A DNA stretch of 11,298 nucleotides from UBA4738 sp002413305 (GTDB lineage: Bacteria > Actinomycetota > UBA4738): positions 1-11,298 of the forward strand of contig DAIUAM010000067.1 of assembly GCA_036847185.1 (NCBI GenBank), written 5' to 3'. Positions 1 through 6,075 of the stretch are shown here, in pieces (position 1 is the first letter of the stretch; each line of letters begins with the position of its first letter). The position numbers were made by a program, and so were the translations under genes. Below the pieces are notes generated by a model that was not told the origin of the DNA, searched no databases, and saw nothing but the letters and a program-made list of their open reading frames with translations.

Positions 1-1
1 A

Positions 2-1579
2 CAGGACGAGGAGGAGATCGTGGAGGTGGTGGCCTCTCACTACCTGGAGGCCTACCGGCTGGCCCCGAAGGATGCCGACGCCGGCGGCATCAAGGAGCGA
101 GCCCGGCGGATGCTCGCCCGGGCCGGGGAGCGAGCGGCTTCCCTGGCCGCAGCGCAGGAGGCGCAGGGCTATTTCCGCCAGGCCGCCGAGCTCACCGACT
201 CCGCCTTGGAGCGGGCCGAGCTCATCGAGCGGACCGGCCAGATGGCGTTCATCCTGGGGGTCACCGACGAGGCCGTGGCACTGTTCGAGGAGGCCTCCCG
301 CCTGTTCGAGGATGCGGGCCAGACCCATCAGGCGGCCAGGGTCCAGGCTCGGCTGGCCGAGGTGGAGTTCATCAGCGGCCACCTCGATCAGGCCGTCGAG
401 CGGATGCGCAGCGCGCACGCCGTGCTCTCCGGTGAGGAGCCCGACCCGGATCTAGCGCTGGTCGCCGGCCAGTTCGCACGGTTCCTGGCCATCGCGGGGC
501 GCTACGAAGAGGCCTTCCCGCTGCTGGAGCAGGCCCTCGAGCTCGCCGAGCACCTCGAGCTTCCCGAGGTGTACTCCCAGGCCCTCAGCAGCCGGGCGGT
601 GGGGTTGTCTCAACGTGGTCGTCTCCAAGAGGCTGGGTCGCTGCTCCGACACTCTCTCGAGGTGGCGCTGGAGCATGAGCTCAGCGCCGCAGCCCTCCGG
701 GCGTACAACAACCTGGGCGTCATCCTGGAGGCCCAAGACCGTTTCGATGAGGCGATAGGCTCTGGCGACCAGGCACTTGTTCTGGCCCGACGAACGGGGA
801 ACCGTATCCAGGAGCTCGGCTGGCTGACCGGTTCGATCGTCGATCTCGTGGCCATGGGACGATGGGCTGACGCACTCGCGATGGGTGAGGAGGCACGACG
901 AGCGGAGACGTTCTCCCCCTCGCTGGAGTGGGCGACGAGCGGTCTGGTCACTCTCATGCCGGTCTATGTCCATCGAGGGGCCCTCGAGCAGGCTCGGGCG
1001 CTGCTGGATAGCTTCCCGGAACTCGAAAGCTCGGAGAACCTTGAAGTGCGGATCGGCTATGAGGTCGCCCGTTCGGAACTCCTGCGAGCCGAAGGAAAGC
1101 CTGCCGAGGCGCTCGCCGCCGCCGAAGTGGTCGTCGCCCTTCTCCCGCAGTTCTCACTCACCCATGTTGCGGTGAAACGAGGGGTCGTCCAAGCGATCGA
1201 GTGCGCCCTCGATCTCCGCGATATCGGGAAGGCGGAGGATCTCCTCGGGATGGTCCAAGGGGCGATGCCGGGGGAGGTCACGCCATTCCTCCGGGCCCAC
1301 GCCGCCCGGCTCGCCGCCCGGCTGGCGGCCGTGCGCGGTGAGGCCGAGAACGCCGAGCCAGGCTTCCTGGCAGCCGAGCAGGGCTTCCAGAACCTGGGCG
1401 TGCCCTTCGACCTCGCCGTGTCCCTCCTCGAGCACGCCGAGTGGCTCATCGCTCAGGGACGGGCCGGCGAGGCAGGGCCGCTCATGGATCAGGCTCGGGA
1501 CATCTTCGAGGGTCTGCAGGCCAAGCCGTGGCTCGAGCGCCTCAGTCGCGTTTCGGGAATGGAAGACGTTCCGGCCTGA
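2..1579 (+). CDS. TPR-rich C-terminal part of a cyclase/AAA-ATPase-type regulator (5' truncated)
   Basis: The frame is open from the first bases of the window (QDEEEIVEVVASHYLEAY...), so the true start lies upstream; the GTG at 20 is internal. The visible 525 residues are almost wholly alpha-helical, with TPR-like pairs such as GRYEEAFPLLEQALELAE and the stretch AYNNLGVILEAQDRFDEAI near residues 235-253. The opening ASHYLEAYRLAPKDADA followed by RAGERAASLAAAQEAQGYF resembles, from family knowledge, the junction after the ATPase domain in large actinobacterial proteins that carry a class III adenylate/guanylate cyclase domain, an AAA ATPase and C-terminal TPRs. Neither the cyclase nor the ATPase domain is in the window, so that identity is inferred. 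The likely role is cytoplasmic signalling or transcriptional regulation with TPRs as a protein-binding scaffold. A LuxR/MalT-like ATPase regulator is the alternative, but no C-terminal HTH is present. A strong terminator follows the stop. Confidence 0.8.
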   Translation, partial: QDEEEIVEVVASHYLEAYRLAPKDADAGGIKERARRMLARAGERAASLAAAQEAQGYFRQAAELTDSALERAELIERTGQMAFILGVTDEAVALFEEASRLFEDAGQTHQAARVQARLAEVEFISGHLDQAVERMRSAHAVLSGEEPDPDLALVAGQFARFLAIAGRYEEAFPLLEQALELAEHLELPEVYSQALSSRAVGLSQRGRLQEAGSLLRHSLEVALEHELSAAALRAYNNLGVILEAQDRFDEAIGSGDQALVLARRTGNRIQELGWLTGSIVDLVAMGRWADALAMGEEARRAETFSPSLEWATSGLVTLMPVYVHRGALEQARALLDSFPELESSENLEVRIGYEVARSELLRAEGKPAEALAAAEVVVALLPQFSLTHVAVKRGVVQAIECALDLRDIGKAEDLLGMVQGAMPGEVTPFLRAHAARLAARLAAVRGEAENAEPGFLAAEQGFQNLGVPFDLAVSLLEHAEWLIAQGRAGEAGPLMDQARDIFEGLQAKPWLERLSRVSGMEDVPA

Positions 1580-1995
1580 ACGGGGATCTCCCTTCGAAGC
1601 ACCAACGCCTCGGTGGAGCGTCGGTCGCGTCTCGAGCGCTCGTCAACGCCCTCCCATCGCCTGGCCTGGCTGGTCGATCCACATATGGGCCGAATGGCCT
1701 ATCCAGGCAGACATCGCCGCTGTCGATACGTGGGGCAAGCAGCTTCAACCCCCCGACTCGTCAAGAAGGAAGACCCGGCCCCCCCGGGTCTTCCTTTTTG
1801 GTCGGGTGCGTGAGCGGCATCGCCGAGAAATCGCGCAGCCGACGTGACCGGTGGGACACTGGCGGATCAGCGGCCGGCGGACGAGATGGTCTCGAGCGCC
1901 CGCCAGGCCACCCAGCACGACCACGTCCACCACGGAGTCCCTTCGCGCGAGCGCCGACCGGCATCATGCCAAGTGACAGCGTCGGGCCAGCAACC
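1580..1995. other. Convergent intergenic region
   Basis: These 416 bases separate the stop of the TPR gene (+) from the stop of the hydrolase gene (-). Apart from the terminator hairpin at 1763-1799 I see nothing functional. The overlapping open frames have the Arg/Pro/Ser-rich composition of random frames in GC-rich DNA and show no ribosome-binding site or recognisable domain. Confidence 0.6.
1763..1799 (+). terminator. Strong intrinsic terminator after the TPR gene
   Basis: AAGGAAGACCCGG (1766-1778) pairs perfectly with CCGGGTCTTCCTT (1784-1796) across a five-C loop, giving a 13-bp stem. The stem extends outward with one mismatch, and a run of five T (1795-1799) overlaps its 3' foot. This is the classic Rho-independent form for plus-strand transcription. 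It lies 184 bp past the stop of the TPR gene and about 200 bp past the stop of the oppositely oriented hydrolase gene. On the minus strand the stem is followed by the weaker CTTCTTG, so it may also act, less efficiently, on that operon. Confidence 0.85.
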
Positions 1996-3480
1996 CTATG
2001 GAGTGACGAATTCGAGTTTCAGCCCTTCCAGGCAGCCCGTGCCGATCGGTGGTAACGAGGGGTTCTGGATCCAGCTATCCCGAATCCGGATCGCGCAGCC
2101 ACCGCCCTGCACGGGGGTGTGACTCTCGGCCGGAATCTCGATCACGAAGGAGTTCTCGAGGGGGTCGCCGAATTCCCTGGTGAGGCGCGGAGGGCTGAAT
2201 GGATCGAATTGGCCAGAGACCATGAGCACCGGGACCGCAGATCGAACTGGGTCATGGATCGTCGCGGACGCCGAGGGCATCTTCCACGCCGAGCAGGCCG
2301 CCAGGTAAGGGCTCGTTCCATAGCGCTCGGCGAGACCCGGCAACGGCGTGGCGCTGCCCTGCAGAGTTGAGGAGTCGACGAACGGCGCTTCGTCGCGGCA
2401 CAGCACCGAGAGGTAGACGCCGATGCTGAAGTCGGAGGTGCATCCGAACCGGTATCCGGCACAGAGCGACCCGTGCGTAGCCAGTACTGTCGTCACGTCG
2501 ACGCCGACGTGATGGTGCGCCGCGTCGACGATGTATGCGGGGACGTCTGTTCCAGGGTCTTCCGCGAGGATGACCTGGAGGGCGCGGAGAAACGAACCCC
2601 CATCGACGACGACGCCCCCCAGCGGAGTGTGGGCCACGATCGGATGTGCCGAGAGCTGCTCGATCGCCGCACTCAGTTGCTCTTCGAGGCGAGGGTACGT
2701 CTCTCGGCACGATCGATCGCCGCGGCAGGCGTCGACCAACTCGCTCAGCACGAGCCCTGTCCCCAGGACCATCTCCCCCGGCTCGTCGAGTTGGGGGAAC
2801 TGAGGGGAGTCCAGGTAGGCCGCCCGAACGTGGCCCGGATTCTCCCGCATCACCTCGAGGGCCAACCGTGACAGGCTTCCGTGCGAAGCGAGGTTCCATG
2901 ACGAGACGCCCAACTCGCGTCGCAGATCCTCGACGTCGGCCGCCATCGCCGCCAGGTCGAATCGCGACGGATCGACCCCGGTCGAGAGGAGGCGGGAGCG
3001 GCACGCCGTCACCGCAGCGAGGAATCTCCGAAGCAGGGACGGATCACCGGTCGGTTCGATGAGCCCCTCGGTGGACACAGGATCAACCTCTGGGCACGCG
3101 AGTCCGGGACGGGAATGTCCGGTCCCACGCTGGTCAAGCACATAGACAACACGGTGCAGGCGCTGGGCTTCGCCCTGGTGCTTGCCGTAGTCCGGAAGAG
3201 CGCCCACGTCATCGCCCAGGATGAGGACAGGATCGGGGGAAGGCCGTTCATCGGGCGGCGGGATCTTGACCACGAAGAGCCTCACGGTCCGACCATCGGA
3301 TCGGCTTCGATCCTCGAGAACGGTCAGGTAGCCACACGCGTGCCGGACCAGCAGCTGGACCTGGACATCCCGGGGGCAGGGGGCGACCGAGTAGCGGGGC
3401 AATGAGGACTGGGAGGATCCTCCTCCGGTGCAGGCGGCGAGCAGCGCAACGACCACTGCGGTCAGGGCTGATCGCCTCAC
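1996..3480 (-). CDS. TAP-like alpha/beta-hydrolase lipoprotein with degenerate nucleophile motif
   Basis: This 494-residue protein resembles the secreted tripeptidyl-aminopeptidase-like alpha/beta hydrolases of actinobacteria. I chose the GTG at 3480, not the upstream ATG at 3543, because it gives a textbook lipoprotein signal, VRRSALTAVVVALLAAC, with the lipobox Cys at residue 17 and no overlap with the preceding gene. Visible family marks are DQRGTGHSRPGLACPEVD (116-133), SSWNL...RLALEVMR (193-212), the acid loop SGQFDPFSPP (Asp426) and a C-terminal His (ESHTP, His454). Where the family has a WNLYGxSYGT-type nucleophile elbow this protein reads WNLASHGSLS, placing Gly201 at the usual Ser. 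The Gly-rich oxyanion motif (GGPG) is replaced by LGDDVGAL. It may be a binding or sensing pseudo-hydrolase, or may use Ser202 or Ser204. It is the third gene of a sigma-factor operon, 7 bp after the second; no good Shine-Dalgarno is visible, so translation may depend on coupling. Confidence 0.85.
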   Translation of the reverse strand: MRRSALTAVVVALLAACTGGGSSQSSLPRYSVAPCPRDVQVQLLVRHACGYLTVLEDRSRSDGRTVRLFVVKIPPPDERPSPDPVLILGDDVGALPDYGKHQGEAQRLHRVVYVLDQRGTGHSRPGLACPEVDPVSTEGLIEPTGDPSLLRRFLAAVTACRSRLLSTGVDPSRFDLAAMAADVEDLRRELGVSSWNLASHGSLSRLALEVMRENPGHVRAAYLDSPQFPQLDEPGEMVLGTGLVLSELVDACRGDRSCRETYPRLEEQLSAAIEQLSAHPIVAHTPLGGVVVDGGSFLRALQVILAEDPGTDVPAYIVDAAHHHVGVDVTTVLATHGSLCAGYRFGCTSDFSIGVYLSVLCRDEAPFVDSSTLQGSATPLPGLAERYGTSPYLAACSAWKMPSASATIHDPVRSAVPVLMVSGQFDPFSPPRLTREFGDPLENSFVIEIPAESHTPVQGGGCAIRIRDSWIQNPSLPPIGTGCLEGLKLEFVTP

Positions 3481-3487
3481 GTGCAGC

Positions 3488-4105
3488 TCAGCCCAGCCTC
3501 GTAAGGGGGAAGCTGGCGACCAGCGAGGTGTTGTACGGACCATCGTGACGAGCGCATTGATGGATCACGTGGAGCCGAAGCTGCTGCCCTTGCACCTGGA
3601 ACGAGTACGTCCCCGTGCACGCAGGTGATGCGATGGTCAGAGTCCCGTCGGTCGAGATTCGGTATGGGGCCCGGTACCCGGTGACCGGCGGGCCGCCGTC
3701 AGCGCTCTCGAACTGAACGAACGATCCGCGCTCGAACCGGAGCGTGATGATGGCGTAGCGCTCGGCGCCGTCGCCGAGCTGTGAGAAGAAAGCGCGTCCT
3801 TCCTTGGCCGTCCCCCCGGCCGCCACGAATGCGCTCACGACATCTTGCTCGCTCAGCTTCCCCGTTTGCCATGTCCCCTCGAGCCCCGTGGCGGGGTGAC
3901 CCGGGATCGATGGTTGCTTGCCGAGGCGACCCAGCGACACGACCGACCAGACGCCGAATCCGGCGACGACAAGAACGATCAGGGCCGCCCCAATCCGGCG
4001 CCTCCGGTGCGATCGCCGTCGCCGGCCCAACATGCGATCGAGCGCACCCGGGGCGAGGTCGAATCGCTCGCTTTCGCGCTCGAGAGGGCCTCGGAGATCA
4101 CTCAT
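3488..4105 (-). CDS. Single-pass membrane protein, putative anti-sigma/regulator of the ECF sigma factor
   Basis: The 205-residue protein has a short charged cytoplasmic N-terminus (1-37) ending in the Arg-rich stretch RRRRSHRRRR, one membrane helix (about 38-58, IGAALIVLVVAGFGVWSVV) and an extracytoplasmic domain of about 145 residues. That domain is beta-rich: LEGTWQTG, DGTLTIASPACTGTYSFQV and QQLRLHVIHQC suggest a small lipocalin-like barrel. Its two cysteines (163 and 184) could form a disulfide. The ATG overlaps the sigma stop as ATGAGTGA (8 bp), and a clear GGAGG lies 6 nt upstream inside the sigma gene, so the two genes are probably translationally coupled. Position and topology are those of an anti-sigma factor, but the N-terminus is short and lacks the zinc-finger HxxxCxxC motif of many anti-sigma domains. 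The anti-sigma role is therefore inferred from context, not from sequence. Confidence 0.8.
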   Translation of the reverse strand: MSDLRGPLERESERFDLAPGALDRMLGRRRRSHRRRRIGAALIVLVVAGFGVWSVVSLGRLGKQPSIPGHPATGLEGTWQTGKLSEQDVVSAFVAAGGTAKEGRAFFSQLGDGAERYAIITLRFERGSFVQFESADGGPPVTGYRAPYRISTDGTLTIASPACTGTYSFQVQGQQLRLHVIHQCARHDGPYNTSLVASFPLTRLG

Positions 4106-4634
4106 CCCGATCCTCCAGCATCCGCCGCATGGCCGCCCTCCCTTGTGAGGCCAGCACCCGAACGGTCACCGCTCGGCTCGCCATGATCCCCGCGGCCTCC
4201 TCGGAGCTGTACCCGAGGAGTTCGGTCAGGACCACGGCGACCCGTTGCCTCCGGCTGAGCTTGCCCAGGGCTCGCAAGACGATCTGCCGATCATCGGCGG
4301 CGGCGAATTCATCCACGTCCGGCCGCGCGTGCACCACGTGTCGCAGGGCTCGTGCCGCCCGCCTCGACCGCTTGTGCACAACGTGGAATGCGGTGCGATA
4401 CAGGTACCCCGTGGGGTTCTCCATCGCACTGATGCGATCCCAGTGCTCGAGCACGCTGATGAACGCGTCCTGCATGACCTCCTCCGCTTCATGACGGTTG
4501 CCGGTCACCAGGCACAGTCGCCGGTACAGCGTCCAGCTCTCGGCCTCGAAGAACTCTTCGAAGCGTCGTGCATCGCTTACGGGCTCGGGCACCGAGACCC
4601 CGTCGCGTGCCACGAGCCGAACAGTCTGGGCCAT
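4098..4634 (-). CDS. ECF-type RNA polymerase sigma factor (sigma-70 family)
   Basis: The 178-residue protein has a sigma-70 region 2 at about residues 24-92 (RRFEEFFEAESWTLYRRL, HEAEEVMQDAFISVLEHW, then NPTGYLYRTAFHVVHKR) and a region 4 helix-turn-helix at about 117-172 (VLRALGKLSRRQRVAVVL, GYSSEEAAGIM). Its length and the absence of regions 1 and 3 fit the extracytoplasmic-function class, which directs RNA polymerase to stress or envelope regulons. The frame stays open upstream to 5417, but that extension runs antisense to the PD40 gene and has no sigma homology, so I start at the ATG at 4634. No strong Shine-Dalgarno precedes it; a GTG at residue 14 (VPEPVS) is an alternative. Region 4 lacks the commoner SRLxRAR ending and reads VRVLASQGRAAMRRML. 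It is the first gene of a three-gene minus-strand operon, and such factors often drive their own promoter. Confidence 0.9.
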   Translation of the reverse strand: MAQTVRLVARDGVSVPEPVSDARRFEEFFEAESWTLYRRLCLVTGNRHEAEEVMQDAFISVLEHWDRISAMENPTGYLYRTAFHVVHKRSRRAARALRHVVHARPDVDEFAAADDRQIVLRALGKLSRRQRVAVVLTELLGYSSEEAAGIMASRAVTVRVLASQGRAAMRRMLEDRDE

Positions 4635-4725
4635 CTCGAAGAACGAAGGCCCCAATGCTCCAGTTCGTTCAGAGCCATGAGACGGGATGGTCGATTCCCC
4701 CGTGATCCACGGCCGCACTGTAGCC

Positions 4726-4755
4726 GTCCCCGAGCCTCCAAGGAAGCTCGGGGAC
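4726..4755. promoter_or_regulatory. Perfect 10-bp inverted repeat between divergent genes (candidate operator)
   Basis: GTCCCCGAGC (4726-4735) is the exact reverse complement of GCTCGGGGAC (4746-4755), separated by 10 nt (CTCCAAGGAA). It lies in the 219-bp region between the divergent sigma and PD40 genes, 92 bp upstream of the sigma start and about 99 bp upstream of the PD40 start. There is no T-run, so it does not look like a terminator. On the minus strand a TACAGT at 4722-4717 could serve as a -10 box for the sigma operon, which would place this repeat over the -35 zone. Operator function and that promoter are inferred; the symmetry is seen directly. Confidence 0.45.
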
Positions 4756-4853
4756 TCCCGAGCCCACCTGCGATTCGCCACGCCGCTAAACGATTCGGCG
4801 CGAGAAGAGCTTCGTCTTCGATGAATCTCGACCGGTGGACGGAAGGGGGAGCT

Positions 4854-5816
4854 GTGAAGCGAAGTTGGGCTCTGCTGGTTGTCGTGACCTGGGGCGTTTC
4901 CACGCTGGCCGCCGCCTCGCCTGCCGGGGCGGTCGTCCCGGGCCCCAACGGGCGGATCGCCTTTTGCCGGTACATCCCAGAGATCGACTCCTGCGACCTC
5001 TACACGGCGAACGCCGACGGTACGGACGAGCAGCTCCTCCTGCCAGGACCCGCCGAGGCTCCGCGGTGGTCTCCCGACGGCAGCCGCATCGCGATCGTCT
5101 GCTTCCAGGGCGAATTCGAGTTCGTCCGGAACTGCACGATGAACCCGGACGGGTCGGATTTCGTTCAGCTGGTACCCGACCCAACGCTGAACGAGGGCGT
5201 GGGCGCCTGGTCTCCCGACCGAACTCGGCTCGCCTTCGAGGGATGGGATGACGTCAACCCCGATCGGACGCCGGGGGTGTTCACCATGCGGTCTTCGGAC
5301 GGGGGCAACCTCTCGCGTCTGACCACCAATCCCTATGGTGGCCACGACATCCCCACCGACTACTCGCCGGATGGTTCGCGGGTTCTGTTCCTCCGCGAAA
5401 AGCCCCTTCTGAACCACAACCGGAGCAGCTTCGCCATCTTCCGGGTGAACAGGGGCGGGACGGGCGTCACGCAGCTCACTCCGTGGGGTCTGGCCGCGGG
5501 CGGTGGCAGGTGGTCACCGGACGGAACGAGCATCGTGTTCGCCGACGGCTCGAACCGCTTCAAGGGTTCGCTGTGGGTGGTCGGTCCGAACGGCACAGAC
5601 CTGCACAAGATCTTCCAGGACGATCGGGGGGGCGTCGCCTTCCAGCCGACATGGTCACCGCGGGGCAACAAGATCATCTTCGCGCTCGTCCGGTCTCCAC
5701 TTCAAGGGGGCCAGGAGGACCTCTATTCCGTGCACGCGGATGGGACTGGGCTCGCACCGGTCACGAACACTCCGGATTTCGAGGACAGTCCCGACTGGGG
5801 AACGAACTTGGGCTGA
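4854..5816 (+). CDS. Secreted TolB/PD40-type beta-propeller protein
   Basis: The 320-residue product starts at the GTG at 4854, preceded by a purine-rich GGAAGGGGGA ribosome-binding site at 4841-4850. An in-frame ATG at 4821 would add 11 residues ahead of the signal and is less likely. The N-terminus is a Sec signal peptide (VKRSWALLVVVTWGVSTLA) with likely cleavage after SPAGA, near residue 26. Six PD40/WD40-like strands follow at roughly 50-residue spacing: WSPDGSRIAIV (72), WSPDRTRLAFEG (119), YSPDGSRVLFL (170), WSPDGTSIVFAD (220), WSPRGNKIIFAL (267) and a closing SPDWG (312). Linkers such as ANADGTDE and SVHADGTGLAPVT are typical of TolB-like propellers. There is no N-terminal TolB domain, so it is a stand-alone exported propeller, probably binding protein or ligand, and not the Tol-Pal component. 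Paired cysteines (38/47 and 83/94) may stabilise blades 1 and 2. It is divergent from the sigma operon. Confidence 0.85.
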   Translation: MKRSWALLVVVTWGVSTLAAASPAGAVVPGPNGRIAFCRYIPEIDSCDLYTANADGTDEQLLLPGPAEAPRWSPDGSRIAIVCFQGEFEFVRNCTMNPDGSDFVQLVPDPTLNEGVGAWSPDRTRLAFEGWDDVNPDRTPGVFTMRSSDGGNLSRLTTNPYGGHDIPTDYSPDGSRVLFLREKPLLNHNRSSFAIFRVNRGGTGVTQLTPWGLAAGGGRWSPDGTSIVFADGSNRFKGSLWVVGPNGTDLHKIFQDDRGGVAFQPTWSPRGNKIIFALVRSPLQGGQEDLYSVHADGTGLAPVTNTPDFEDSPDWGTNLG

Positions 5817-5962
5817 ACTGACCGGCGGGCGCCGGGATCCCTGGCCGCCGGGCCCCGTCCCCCATTCGACTGGCGCTCGACACGCGCGTCCGCGAACGCG
5901 GGTCAAAACCAGTTCTGTGAGGTGCGGAACGCCCCTCGCCCGCCCTCCAGCCCGTAAAGGTC

Positions 5963-5989
5963 CCGGGCCTACCGTGCCGACCGGCCCGG
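5963..5989 (+). other. GC-rich hairpin in the leader region of the FG-GAP gene
   Basis: CCGGGCC (5963-5969) pairs exactly with GGCCCGG (5983-5989). An alternative fold pairs TACCG (5970-5974) with CGGTA (5987-5991), with GCCG/CGGC inside. The two folds exclude each other. The element lies about 85 bp upstream of the FG-GAP start. It could be a leader RNA structure or simply GC-rich chance pairing; no U-run follows it, so it is not a terminator. Confidence 0.25.
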
Positions 5990-6075
5990 TACGTCTTCGG
6001 GGTGGATGGTTCAGCTTCTAACACCGATCTGGCCGCACCGGCCGAGCGTAGATCTTGCTGGAAGGGGTGGCGGTG

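Noticed and set aside
452..973. A 173-codon minus-strand open frame inside the TPR gene
   Set aside because: It is fully antisense to a strongly coding helical-repeat frame, with no domain or ribosome-binding site.
3481..3543. The ATG at 3543 as start of the hydrolase
   Set aside because: It overlaps the preceding gene by 56 bp, has no ribosome-binding site, and would place 21 extra residues before a perfect lipoprotein signal peptide.
4245..4853. An upstream extension of the PD40 protein frame on the plus strand from 4245
   Set aside because: It is antisense to the sigma gene, and it would bury a clear signal peptide and ribosome-binding site at 4854 in the middle of the protein.
4635..5417. 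An upstream extension of the sigma factor frame on the minus strand to 5417
   Set aside because: It runs antisense through the well-supported PD40 gene and the intergenic region, is Arg/Pro/Gly-rich, and has no sigma-like sequence before residue 1 of the chosen ATG.
5822..5835. CCGGC-GGGC-GCCGG hairpin as terminator of the PD40 gene
   Set aside because: Only a 5-bp stem, with no T-run after it; likely chance in GC-rich DNA.
5880..6040. A c-di-GMP (GEMM) type riboswitch before the FG-GAP gene
   Set aside because: GGGTCAAAACC and CGTAAAGGTCCCGGGCCTACC only loosely resemble the conserved core, and the closing 3' segment is missing. Without a covariance search it cannot be supported.
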